Source: VXNE01 sp965203615
GTDB lineage: Bacteria; Pseudomonadota; Gammaproteobacteria; Pseudomonadales; Azotimanducaceae
Direction: 5' to 3'
Assembly (NCBI GenBank): GCA_965203615.1
Contig: OZ241900.1
Location: forward strand, 1,302,001-1,366,000
Length of the DNA stretch: 64,000 nucleotides
Positions 43,815 to 51,554 of this stretch are shown one piece after another (position 1 is the stretch's first letter; every line of letters starts with the position of its first letter). The notes below the pieces were generated by a model. The model saw only the letters and a list, made by a program, of their open reading frames with translations. It ran no database searches and was not told where the DNA came from. The translations under genes were made by a program, and so were the position numbers.

Positions 43815-44939
43815 TCAGAGACTCGCCAGGTCAACCGCCTTGCCGGTGCGCGCGGCCTCATAGATACCAAAGAGGATCTTCATCGAACCCAGGATATCCC
43901 GGCCACCGCTGATCGGCTCCCTGCCCTCCTGGCTGCACTCGGCGAAGTGGAGAATCTCGTTGGTGAAGCAGTCGTCGCTGGGTAGCCCCCACGTGCCCGG
44001 CGCAAGCTGGTGGAAGTGGCCCATGATGTCCTCCAGTCCCTTCAACTGCCTTCCAGGCTCGCGGCGATTCATCACGGGTTCGGTTCCGGGTTCGTCACGC
44101 TCCGGCGACGAGACCATGACGGGGCCGAAGTGATCGCCGCGATAGATCGGGAATGTGGGCAGCGAGTACAGGGCACCCTTGTCGCCGAACAGTGTGTACT
44201 GCTGCGATACGGGCCCGCGGGCCGCGCACCAGAGGCAGAGCGCCGTTCCTACGGCCCCGCTCTCGAACTCGAGGGTGGCGCAGAGAATGTCCTCGGCACC
44301 GTTGATCAGTCGGGGCGAAACCGACTTGCGGACCGCCGTGACGGTCTTCACATCGCCCAAAAGGTGCCGCACGAGGTCCACCTCGTGGATCGTGTTGGTA
44401 AAGCCGATGCCGCCGCCCGCATGGCCATCGAGCATCCAGTGTCCCTCTCGGAGTCTCCCGATAGCGTTCATCATGATATCGATGCGCGCCGCCCGGATCG
44501 TTCCAAGTTCCCCGGCCGCCAATAGTTGCCGCACCGCCTCTGTTGAAGGGGAGAAGCGCAGCATGTGGGCGATCATGAGGGTTACGCCAGCCTTGTCGGC
44601 GGCGACAATCATGTCGCGGCACTCCTGCATGCTGTTGCCCATCGGCTTTTCGACCAGCGCATGTTTGCCGGCTGCGGCCGCCGCCATCACGATCGGCGCA
44701 TGCGTGTCGTGACCGGTGCAGATGTCCACGGCATCGATGTCCGCTTCCCTGAGCATCGTCTCGTAGTCGAGGTAGATGTCATCGACGTTCGCTTCACTGG
44801 CGCGCTCGCGCGCCGCCGCTTCGACGATGTCGCACACGGCGGTCAGCTTTACCTTTTCCGGAAAGTGCTCGTAGACGGGCAAGTGCGCCCGGGAAATTCC
44901 GCCTGTGCCTATCAGCCCGATCTTGAATGGTTCCGACAT
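43815..44939 (-). CDS. Gfo/Idh/MocA family oxidoreductase
   Basis: The 374-residue dehydrogenase has the NAD(P)-binding GLIGTGGISRAH at its start, and the EKP motif in ALVEKPMGN near residue 100. The later domain has GGIGFTNTIHEVDLVRHLLG, with the typical histidine. Such enzymes oxidise sugars or inositols and related compounds. The substrate is not known. It precedes the zinc-type operon on the same strand, and a promoter-like element lies about 150 nt upstream (45089-45117). Confidence 0.88.
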   Translation of the reverse strand: MSEPFKIGLIGTGGISRAHLPVYEHFPEKVKLTAVCDIVEAAARERASEANVDDIYLDYETMLREADIDAVDICTGHDTHAPIVMAAAAAGKHALVEKPMGNSMQECRDMIVAADKAGVTLMIAHMLRFSPSTEAVRQLLAAGELGTIRAARIDIMMNAIGRLREGHWMLDGHAGGGIGFTNTIHEVDLVRHLLGDVKTVTAVRKSVSPRLINGAEDILCATLEFESGAVGTALCLWCAARGPVSQQYTLFGDKGALYSLPTFPIYRGDHFGPVMVSSPERDEPGTEPVMNRREPGRQLKGLEDIMGHFHQLAPGTWGLPSDDCFTNEILHFAECSQEGREPISGGRDILGSMKILFGIYEAARTGKAVDLASL

Positions 44940-45297
44940 CGTTCGCTCCTGTGTCTGGTGTCTGGTCTACGTTTACCGGTAGCCTCTCCCACACTGCGGC
45001 TGAAGCGTTCTATCGCTTCGATCACCAGCAGGCGGATCTGGAAGATGCGAGGAGCAACTGGACTCGAAAGCCTCCCCGCAAGCGTCAGATTTTCTTCCAC
45101 TTCGGCACTTGAGTCTATCGGACACCGCGCGGCGAGTGGTGACCGCCCACCAGTTCAAGCCCCTGACGCGATCCCTGAAGCGTTTTTCGGGCGCGCCGTG
45201 TCCCACGCATCCCGCACTCCGCGCCCTGATCGGAACCCTGTGCCGTTCCAGGCGCAGGCTGCTAGACTTGCCCGCCCTTCCGCTCCAGGAAACCCCA
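44940..45297. other. Long non-coding stretch between two divergent genes
   Basis: The 358 bp between the Gfo/Idh/MocA start and the phosphoesterase start holds no convincing coding sequence. It contains a direct repeat GTGTCTGGT (44950-44965) and the promoter-like element at 45089-45117, read on the minus strand and so placed to transcribe the oxidoreductase with a leader of about 145 nt. The rest of the region shows no recognised motif. Confidence 0.55.
45089..45117 (-). promoter_or_regulatory. Promoter-like element shared with tRNA-Ser, upstream of the oxidoreductase
   Basis: On the minus strand, TAGACT (45112-45117) and GAAAAT (45089-45094) have a 17-bp spacer. The same -35 box and a very similar spacer occur before tRNA-Ser (47733-47761) and its duplicate. 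The flank GATAGACTCAAG also matches. I read it as a strong housekeeping-type promoter. Confidence 0.5.
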
Positions 45298-46368
45298 ATG
45301 ACCCGCTTTGGCACGTTGCTGCTCGGGTGCCTCGCACTCGCAATTTCCTGTCCCACGCTCGCGAAACCGTTTCACTTCGTGACGCTGGGTGACACGGCGT
45401 ACAACCTGCCGGACGACTATCCCGTGTACCGGGCGCTGATCGAGACCATCAACTCGACGAGTCCGGCATTCACCATTCACGTCGGCGACACCTGGGGGCT
45501 GATGGAGTGCAACGACGCCGAGCACCAGCGGATTCGCGACTTCTTCGCGGAGTACGACCACCCGGTGATCTATACCCCCGGCGACAACGAGTGGGTCGAC
45601 TGCGCCGACCCGGAAGTCATCGAACTGGGCAATCGGTTTCTCTCGGGCACATCCACCGAGGAAGACCTCGCAACCATCGCCAAGGCCAAGTCGCTTGACA
45701 GCAGCTACGCCCGTGAACTTTCCGGCGACGGTCTTTCCAGTCTCGCCATCATCCGAAAGACGTTCTTCGCCACGAACCAGAGCCTCGGCGCGAACCCCAT
45801 GGACCTGACGAGGCAAGCCGACGTCTCGGAGTTTGGCGACATGGTCGAGAACGCCCTCTGGGCGCATGAAGGGGTCGTCTTCGGCACCGTGCATGTGACC
45901 GGGACGGCAAACAACTTCTTCATCAACGACCAGGACCGGGCGCTGGAGGCGATCACCCGAAACAGGGCCAATGTCGAGTGGATCAAGCAGATCTTCGCGA
46001 AAGCGAAGGAGAGCGACGCGAAGGCCGTGGTGATCGCCCTGCATGCGGCGCTCTTCACCGATCGCCGCGATGGCGAGTTCACCGCGATCGCCGTACGTGG
46101 CGGCGCCACGGGCCCGTTCCATTGGACCGCCTGGGCCATTCGCGACCTGGGAGGCGAGTTCGGGCGCCCCGTCCTCGTCATCCACGGCGACTTCCACGAG
46201 TTCGAGGTCGACCGGCCGTTCGCGGTCTCGGCCGGCGAAGGCCAGCCGCTGCAATACGCCAACATCACGCGGTTGCAGGTGTTCGGATCACCGGAGATCA
46301 AGGCGGTGCGCGTGACCGTCGAGCCGGATACGCCCTGGGTCTTCAGCTTCTCGCCGCTGCACAATTGA
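45298..46368 (+). CDS. Secreted calcineurin-like metallophosphoesterase
   Basis: The 356-residue protein has a signal peptide (to about residue 22) and the metallophosphoesterase motifs: GDTAYN, then HVGDTWG, GDNEW, a histidine in ALHAALF and the C-terminal HGDFHEFEVD. Together they bind the two metals. It probably removes phosphate in the periplasm; the substrate is not clear. I start at ATG 45298, with AGGAAA upstream and the signal peptide at once; the frame open to 45109 has neither. It is followed by a small membrane protein gene after 38 nt. Confidence 0.85.
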   Translation: MTRFGTLLLGCLALAISCPTLAKPFHFVTLGDTAYNLPDDYPVYRALIETINSTSPAFTIHVGDTWGLMECNDAEHQRIRDFFAEYDHPVIYTPGDNEWVDCADPEVIELGNRFLSGTSTEEDLATIAKAKSLDSSYARELSGDGLSSLAIIRKTFFATNQSLGANPMDLTRQADVSEFGDMVENALWAHEGVVFGTVHVTGTANNFFINDQDRALEAITRNRANVEWIKQIFAKAKESDAKAVVIALHAALFTDRRDGEFTAIAVRGGATGPFHWTAWAIRDLGGEFGRPVLVIHGDFHEFEVDRPFAVSAGEGQPLQYANITRLQVFGSPEIKAVRVTVEPDTPWVFSFSPLHN

Positions 46369-46406
46369 GCGAACGCCCCGTTGCGAGTAGCGAAGGAGCA
46401 GAGGGT

Positions 46407-46970
46407 ATGTTCCAACGGTATCTGAACATGCTCGACGAGGCGGGCCTCGGCAAGTGCCTGGCGCTGGCCGTCGCGTCCACCGCAGCGTGGTATCTGCTCT
46501 GGAAGCTATCCGACGCGTTACCGGCGAGCGAGTTACTAGGGCTGTTGTTGTTGTGGTCGACGGGGACGGTGTATAGCGCACTCGTCCTGTTTCGCTACCT
46601 GGACCGGGGGAACCTGTCGTGGCGTCCGGTCGTGATCGGCCTCGGGGGCGCGCTTTGCTATTGGATCGGGGTGCAGTATGCGACGGAGTTGCGTCCGAGT
46701 CAGAACGACATCATTGATGCGGCCGTCGCCGGCGTCATCACCGCAACCTTCGTCGGATATCTCGTAATCCGGTTCGGCACGCTACGGCTCGCTTGGGGGC
46801 CATTCGCGGCCCTATGCGCGGCTGGCGCCATCGGCGGGGCGACGATTGGGTGGGCGGTGCACGACGTGTTTCGCGATGGTGAACTGGAGTTCATCGCCGG
46901 CCATGCAGCTTGGCAAATCCTCACCTGCGCTGCGCTCTTCTACTCGCCAAAGGCAGTTTCGCAGGCGTGA
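46407..46970 (+). CDS. Small membrane protein of unknown function
   Basis: The 187-residue product has about five hydrophobic helices (LALAVASTAAWYLLW, LLGLLLLWSTGTVYSAL and others). No motif is recognised. GAAGGAGCAGAGGG precedes the ATG, a strong ribosome binding site. It lies 38 nt downstream of the phosphoesterase and may be co-expressed. It converges on the next gene with 79 nt between. Confidence 0.7.
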   Translation: MFQRYLNMLDEAGLGKCLALAVASTAAWYLLWKLSDALPASELLGLLLLWSTGTVYSALVLFRYLDRGNLSWRPVVIGLGGALCYWIGVQYATELRPSQNDIIDAAVAGVITATFVGYLVIRFGTLRLAWGPFAALCAAGAIGGATIGWAVHDVFRDGELEFIAGHAAWQILTCAALFYSPKAVSQA

Positions 46971-47049
46971 TGGTCCAGAAAGTCTACGACCTGATCGACG
47001 CCTCAAGGAACCCGACCAACCCTGGCGGGTGTTCGTCCTTCGAGCAGTC

Positions 47050-47610
47050 CTAGCCACCAACGTCCGCGCACGCGTCGAGCGCAGCCAGGAAGCCCTTTTC
47101 GTCGCGCGGCGAGAGGATAAAGCGCGACGAAGGCGTGATGATCTCGATGACGTCCGTGCCGAGCGCGTAGTCACCCCGGCCGTAGTCCGACCAGATCCTG
47201 GGGTTCCAGCCCAAAACCCTCCGAGGCTGCCGTCGGATATCGATAATCTCCTTCGACTCGACGCAGACCTTTCGGATTTCCGCGATCTCATCCAACGCAA
47301 TGCGGTGCCATCGGAACATCGTGGTCAGTATCAGCTTGCCGCCTCTCACGCGGTATGTCGTGCCGGCGACCATCCAGACGAGCGCCACCGAGAAGACAAC
47401 CAGCAGCGGGAAATTCGGGTTCCAATATTCCGGCGACATCCCAAATCCGAAGGCATCTATCAATACGAAGGCCGCCATCAATACGACACCCAGGACCAGC
47501 GGCAGGACCTTCCTGACCGTCCGCCGTCCCAGGGAGGACCGATAGACGTCAGTCCGCCCGGGCGGCTCGCGGTCCGCATTCGTCGTGTCGCGCTTATCGA
47601 ACTCGCTCAT
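47050..47610 (-). CDS. Membrane protein with a bacterial PH-like domain
   Basis: The 186-residue protein has a charged N-terminus, two membrane helices (VLPLVLGVVLMAAFVLI and LLVVFSVALVWMVAGTTY), and a cytoplasmic PH-like fold: YRVRGGKLILTTMFRWHRIALDEIAEIRKV and later RFILSPRDEKGFLAAL. PH-like domains of this sort bind protein partners at the membrane. The role is unknown. It starts 12 nt before the tRNA-Ser 3' end, so the tRNA transcript may run into it. Confidence 0.72.
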   Translation of the reverse strand: MSEFDKRDTTNADREPPGRTDVYRSSLGRRTVRKVLPLVLGVVLMAAFVLIDAFGFGMSPEYWNPNFPLLVVFSVALVWMVAGTTYRVRGGKLILTTMFRWHRIALDEIAEIRKVCVESKEIIDIRRQPRRVLGWNPRIWSDYGRGDYALGTDVIEIITPSSRFILSPRDEKGFLAALDACADVGG

Positions 47611-47621
47611 GCTTTTGGTAG

Positions 47622-47712
47622 TGGCGGAGAGGCAGGGATTCGAACCCTGGGTGCCCGCAAGGGCACACCTGATTTCGAGTCAGGCCCGTTCGACCAACTC
47701 CGGCACCTCTCC
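47622..47712 (-). tRNA. tRNA-Ser(CGA)
   Basis: Reading the minus strand, the 91-nt sequence folds as a class II tRNA: acceptor GGAGAGG pairs with CCTCTCC, anticodon stem CCTGA/TCAGG encloses CTCGAAA (anticodon CGA), a long variable arm (TGTGCCCTTGCGGGCACC) follows, and the T-loop GTTCGAATC is intact. The CCA end is encoded. The serine identity follows from CGA and the long variable arm. Its promoter is at 47733-47761. Confidence 0.95.
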
Positions 47713-47732
47713 GTGTGATGCAGGACGCCCGA

Positions 47733-47761
47733 ATTCTCTTCGACTTCGCCGCTTGAGTCTA
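47733..47761 (-). promoter_or_regulatory. tRNA-Ser promoter
   Basis: TAGACT (47756-47761) and GAGAAT (47733-47738) are 17 bp apart on the minus strand, and the -10 lies 21 nt before the tRNA 5' end. This is the right distance for a short leader. Confidence 0.7.
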
Positions 47762-47954
47762 TCGCCTGGAAGGGGCAACTGCCCTGCCCCCGTGCCTTCG
47801 CGATCAGACAGCAAGGCACTCCATTCGCCCCAATACGGGAATCCGGGGGAATCGAGGCAGGGATTATTCGCCGCCTTCGGCGGCTCACCCCTTCCGGGGT
47901 CGCTCGGCGACTACGTCGCCTTCGCGTTCTCTCCCCGCCTGGCGGCGGCTCGAG

Positions 47955-48027
47955 TCGAACCCTGGGTGCCCGCAAGGGCACACCTGATTTCGAGTCAGGC
48001 CCGTTCGACCAACTCCGGCACCTCTCC
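47955..48027 (-). pseudogene. tRNA-Ser fragment (5' part only)
   Basis: The first 73 bases of tRNA-Ser, from acceptor through anticodon CGA to the T-loop, are repeated exactly or nearly so. The 3' side of the T-arm and acceptor stem are missing: the sequence becomes CTCGAGCC instead of ATCCCTG. Without the 3' acceptor strand it cannot fold into a working tRNA. It keeps a promoter at 48048-48076 and would be transcribed. Confidence 0.85.
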
Positions 48028-48047
48028 GTGTGATGCGGGACGCCCGA

Positions 48048-48076
48048 ATTCTCTTCGACTTCGTCGCCTGAGTCTA
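48048..48076 (-). promoter_or_regulatory. Duplicate tRNA-type promoter
   Basis: TAGACT (48071-48076) and GAGAAT (48048-48053) again have a 17-bp spacer on the minus strand. It lies before the tRNA-Ser fragment, and could add transcription into the true tRNA downstream. Confidence 0.6.
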
Positions 48077-48237
48077 TCGCCCGGAAAGGGCAACTGCCCT
48101 GCCCCCGTTGCTTTCGCGATCAGACAGCAAGGCACTCCATTCGCTCCAACACGGAAATGCAGCGGAAACGAGGCAGGGATTATTCGCCGGCCACGGCCGC
48201 TAGCCACGTTAGCTGAGAAGGCTACGCCCGCGCGTTG

Positions 48238-49242
48238 TCAGGAGTCCAACCCCGCCATCATTACGAGCAGGTCGCAAACCCGGTTCGAATATCCCCACTC
48301 GTTGTCGTACCAGCACAACGCCTTCAGGAAACAACCGCCCGAAACCTGCGTAAACGAAGCATCGTAGATGGATGAATGCGGGTTGCCGATGATGTCGGAG
48401 GAGACTACGGGTTCTCGCGTGAATTCCAGAACGTTGCGCATGCGCGGAGAGTCGGCGGCATCTTGCACGGCCTCGTGCACGGCGTCCACGCTCGCGGGCC
48501 GCTCGAGTTCAACGAACAGGTCAACCACCGAACCGTCCGGCACAGGCACGCGGGAGGCGATGCCGTCCAGGCGTCCGTTGAGCTCCGGCAGGACCTCGCC
48601 CACCGCCCTGGCAGCACCAGTGGACGTTGGGATGATGTTCTCCGCCGCCGCGCGGCTGCGTCGCCAGTCCGAGTGGGGCACATCCGCCAGGCTCTGGTCG
48701 TTCGTATAGGCGTGCACAGTGTTGATGACCCCTTCACGGATACCGAAACTGTCGTGGAGCACCTTGGCGATGGGCGCCAGGCAGTTGGTGGTGCAGCTTG
48801 CGTTGGAGACAACGCGGTGCCCGTGCTCGAGCTTGTCTTCGTTGACGCCGAGCACCACGGTCAAGTCGACAGGGTCTTTTGCGGGGACCGTGAGCACGGC
48901 GCGCTTTGCGCCCGCCTCGAGGTGCATTGCCACCTGGTCCCGGGTGAGGAAGACGCCGGTGGATTCCACGACGGCATCTACCCCCAGATCCCCCCACGGC
49001 AATTCCCGCGGATCCCGCTCCTGGACCATGCGCGCGCGGGTATGCGGCGTGACCAGTTCGCCGTCCTCTATGGCGACGCCGCCTTCGAAGCGGCCCATCA
49101 CCGTATCGTAGGTAAGCAGGTAGGCCAGGGCCTCGTGGTCGAACAGGTCATTGATCGCGACGATCTCGATCTCGTCGGTGGCCTCGGCAATACGGAAGAC
49201 GGCTCGCCCGATACGCCCGAACCCGTTGATGGCAACGCGCAT
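48238..49242 (-). CDS. gap: Glyceraldehyde-3-phosphate dehydrogenase, type I
   Basis: The 334-residue enzyme has NAD-binding INGFGRIGR at the N-terminus with D32 in the INDL segment, catalytic cysteine C150 in SNASCTTNC and the catalytic histidine in VHAYT near 177. It also has GAARAVGEVLPELNG and the C-terminal WYDNEWGYSNR. It oxidises glyceraldehyde 3-phosphate to 1,3-bisphosphoglycerate with NAD and phosphate. Its ATG overlaps the stop of the paralogue upstream (TGATG), so translation is coupled. The operon also has the GST and DsbD-like genes. Confidence 0.95.
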   Translation of the reverse strand: MRVAINGFGRIGRAVFRIAEATDEIEIVAINDLFDHEALAYLLTYDTVMGRFEGGVAIEDGELVTPHTRARMVQERDPRELPWGDLGVDAVVESTGVFLTRDQVAMHLEAGAKRAVLTVPAKDPVDLTVVLGVNEDKLEHGHRVVSNASCTTNCLAPIAKVLHDSFGIREGVINTVHAYTNDQSLADVPHSDWRRSRAAAENIIPTSTGAARAVGEVLPELNGRLDGIASRVPVPDGSVVDLFVELERPASVDAVHEAVQDAADSPRMRNVLEFTREPVVSSDIIGNPHSSIYDASFTQVSGGCFLKALCWYDNEWGYSNRVCDLLVMMAGLDS

Positions 49243-50267
49243 CAGGCGGCATCCCGTGTCGGTGAGGTCTCAAACTCCGAATACAGCGCAGCGAGGTCCA
49301 GTATTCGCCGCGCATGGCCAAGGGACTCGTGCCAGGCGAGTATCTTGATCAGATTCGATCCGGCTTTGAGGGTCCCTTTCAGGTCAACGAGTATGGATTG
49401 CGAACAACCCTTCACGTCGGACGACACGATCGGGTCCGGCGTTACGGCGATCAGTTCCGGTTCGCGCTCGGCGGCGGCGACGAACAGGTCGTTGACCGCC
49501 TCGGCGCTGACAGCCCCGTCGGCGAATGCGACGGTCATGTCCAGAAGCGATCCCGCCTGCACGGGCACGTTCAGCGCGAAACCGCTGAGCTTGCCGGCAA
49601 CCTCCGGCATCAACCGCTGCACCCAGTACGGCGCGGGTGTCTCGTTGGGAATGATGTTCTCCGCACCGGAACGGCTGCGCCGGTAGTCCGGACCGGCGTA
49701 GTCCTGCAGGGTCTGGTCGCTCGTGTAGGCGTGCACCGAGGTCATGGAGGCATGATCGATGGCGCCCGCATCCCCGACGACCTTGATCGCGAGGGCCATG
49801 GCCGTTGTGGATGCCGAGCCCGCCGAGACGATGCGGTCTTCGGCCTCGATGCTGTCCTGATTGATGCCATAGAGAACGACGCGGTCGACTTCTCCCTCGG
49901 GAAGGGTTGAAAGGATGACCCGGGGGGCGCCGTTGTTCAGGTGCGGGGCAAGCGCCCCCAAGGAGCGAAACCGGGCCGTCGTGTCGATGACGAGATCCAC
50001 GCCGAAAACGTCCCACAGGACATCGGCGGGCCTGGCACCAGGAAACAACCTGGTCCTGCGGTCAAATCGGCCTCCAACGAGGTAGTTGCCCTCCAGGCGC
50101 ACGGAAACGTCCCGCACCATCGACCTGTTCACGAGATGATGAAGGATGTCCGGTTGGCCGATATCGGATGCGGCCACCACGTTGAATCGCTCGTCGTCCA
50201 GTGCAAGCCGATAGATGTGTCGACCCACCTGGCCGAAGCCCATCATGCCGATTCGCAACGGGCTCAC
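49242..50267 (-). CDS. GAPDH paralogue lacking the catalytic cysteine (pseudoenzyme)
   Basis: The 341-residue product aligns to GAPDH over its full length: GFGQVGR dinucleotide fold, VHAYTSDQ, RRSRSGAENIIP and a C-terminal AWHESLGHARR in place of WYDNEWGYSNR. At the catalytic position SNASCTTNC is replaced by SAGSASTTA, so Cys150 is alanine, and the next cysteine is also lost. The histidine (about 179) stays. Dehydrogenase activity by the known thiohemiacetal route is therefore impossible. It may pair with active GAPDH in a heterotetramer or regulate it. It precedes the gap gene with a TGATG overlap. Reading frame and codon use are normal, so it is not a decayed gene. Confidence 0.85.
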   Translation of the reverse strand: MSPLRIGMMGFGQVGRHIYRLALDDERFNVVAASDIGQPDILHHLVNRSMVRDVSVRLEGNYLVGGRFDRRTRLFPGARPADVLWDVFGVDLVIDTTARFRSLGALAPHLNNGAPRVILSTLPEGEVDRVVLYGINQDSIEAEDRIVSAGSASTTAMALAIKVVGDAGAIDHASMTSVHAYTSDQTLQDYAGPDYRRSRSGAENIIPNETPAPYWVQRLMPEVAGKLSGFALNVPVQAGSLLDMTVAFADGAVSAEAVNDLFVAAAEREPELIAVTPDPIVSSDVKGCSQSILVDLKGTLKAGSNLIKILAWHESLGHARRILDLAALYSEFETSPTRDAA

Positions 50268-50277
50268 GGCCTACCCC

Positions 50278-50913
50278 TCAGGCCCTCGCGCTCGGACGCG
50301 CCGACACCTCCGCATGCCACCGGGCCACGTTCTCGCAGTTCTCCGGGACGGGAACGCGGGCAGCCACCGAGGCGAAGTCGACGGCGCAGAGTGCCGTGAT
50401 GTCAGCGATCGTGAACTCGTCTCCAGCAGCATACCGGGACTGGGCGAGATGCGCGTCCAGCCTGTTGTAGAACCGCTGCAGTGATGCCTGCCCGCGTTCG
50501 ACCAGCGCGGGGATGGCGTCTACCTCGCCGACATTGCCGCCGAGTCCCCGCTTCGAGAACCTGGGAAAGGCGTTGCGAAACGTCTCGGCGGCACTCAGGA
50601 GCCCTTCGAACTCCATGTGGCGCTGGCGCGATTCAATTTGCGCCTTGCTCACCGCATCCGTTCCCATCAGCGCGGGCTCCGGGTGCGTTTCCTCGAGGTA
50701 CCGGCAGATTGCCACCGACTCGTCGAGAACCGTGCCGTCGTCGAGCACGAGTGTCGGCAACAGGCCCCGGGGATTCACGGCGAGGAAGTCGTCGCCCAGG
50801 TTCTCTCCGAGGACGATGTTGAGTTGTTCGGTCTCGCAGGAGATGCCCTTCTCCGCCATGAAGATGCGGACGCGGCGCGGGTTCGGCGCCTGCTCGCAGT
50901 CGTAGAGCTTCAT
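50278..50913 (-). CDS. Glutathione S-transferase
   Basis: The 211-residue protein has the thioredoxin-like N-domain (KLYDCEQAPNPRRVRIFMAEKG), the GSH-binding turn LLPTLVLDDGTVLDESVAICRYLE near 48-72, and the helical C-domain with FTIADITALCAVDFA. Functions range from detoxification to reductive roles. The ATG at 50913 has GGGAGGCACG upstream; a frame open to 50988 lacks one. It lies 10 nt before the GAPDH-like gene, so it is in the same operon. Confidence 0.92.
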   Translation of the reverse strand: MKLYDCEQAPNPRRVRIFMAEKGISCETEQLNIVLGENLGDDFLAVNPRGLLPTLVLDDGTVLDESVAICRYLEETHPEPALMGTDAVSKAQIESRQRHMEFEGLLSAAETFRNAFPRFSKRGLGGNVGEVDAIPALVERGQASLQRFYNRLDAHLAQSRYAAGDEFTIADITALCAVDFASVAARVPVPENCENVARWHAEVSARPSARA

Positions 50914-50988
50914 CGTGCCTCCCGGCGAATGCCAGTGCCTGAAACGGGGCGGCAGACTATCACAGGCCCGCCAGCGCAAACCCACCAA

Positions 50989-51459
50989 TTACGGGGCCGA
51001 TCTCGTGAACCTGAATCGTTTCTCCTCGGGCGGATAGCAGAAGCCGAAATCGGCGCAGCCCTGGTATCCGATCGCGACCTCCATGTCCCCGTTATTCTGG
51101 CGCAGGACAGGCACGCGCACGGTGACTTTTCCGTAGTACACCTCGACGTCGCCGAAGAACTCGTCGGTCTTGGGTTTGCCTTCGGGAATGACCGGGGTCC
51201 CGAGGACACCGTCTCCACCCGAGAACCCGAACCGGTGGCGGTAGAGGTAGTAGCCGTCCGGCATGCGCCAGGTCGCGACCAGGAAACCGTCTCCGGCAAG
51301 CTCCGCCGACAGGACGAACGCCTGGTCGACTGTCAGGACTTCCCGGGTTTCCCGTTTCCCGCCAAGCGGGTCGGGACCCGGTTTCAGTTCCGTGACCCCC
51401 TGCGCGACCGGCCACACCAGGGCGCAGAAGAGAAGCACGGTGGTTCGGATCGCGCGCAT
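50989..51459 (-). CDS. Stand-alone DsbD N-terminal-like domain protein
   Basis: The product is about 156 residues: a signal peptide (RAIRTTVLLFCALVWPVAQG) and one immunoglobulin-like domain of the DsbD-alpha type, ending with the cysteine pair in GYQGCADFGFCYPPE near 134-140. In full-length DsbD this domain takes electrons from the membrane core and gives them to DsbC or DsbG. Here the membrane and C-terminal domains are absent from the gene. It could shuttle electrons with another DsbD or CcdA-like protein. ATG 51459 and 51474 are both possible starts. Confidence 0.82.
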   Translation of the reverse strand: MRAIRTTVLLFCALVWPVAQGVTELKPGPDPLGGKRETREVLTVDQAFVLSAELAGDGFLVATWRMPDGYYLYRHRFGFSGGDGVLGTPVIPEGKPKTDEFFGDVEVYYGKVTVRVPVLRQNNGDMEVAIGYQGCADFGFCYPPEEKRFRFTRSAP

Positions 51460-51554
51460 CGGCATGCGCGGCAATATGACACCGCGAGAGCGCCAATTGA
51501 AGTGTTCTGCCCGCCACTATATGTTCCGGTTCTTTCCACTCGACGAATCCGCTC

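Larger units (their letters stand above)
47629..48181. repeat. Tandem duplication containing tRNA-Ser sequence
   Basis: The unit beginning in the tRNA T-arm (about 47640-47873) is repeated at about 47955-48190, with roughly 315-316 bp offset and about 90% identity. The two units are separated by an 80-90 bp hairpin-rich segment. The 12-mer GAGGCAGGGATT, which belongs to the tRNA 3' end, occurs three times, at 47629, 47854 and 48170. This could mark integration or slipped duplication at the tRNA. Confidence 0.8.
47713..48237. other. Non-coding region upstream of tRNA-Ser
   Basis: This 525-bp stretch lies between tRNA-Ser and the GAPDH stop. It contains the tRNA promoter, the hairpin-rich spacer (about 47866-47954, e.g. 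GCCGCC-GAA-GGCGGC and GGCGAC-GTA-GTCGCC on the minus strand) and the tRNA-like partial copy with its promoter. Open frames here are only shadows. A terminator for GAPDH could lie in the 48190-48237 part, but no T-run follows. Confidence 0.7.

Noticed and set aside
45109..45297. An N-terminal extension of the phosphoesterase
   Set aside because: The signal peptide and ribosome site are at 45298; the extension is low-complexity and crosses the promoter-like element.
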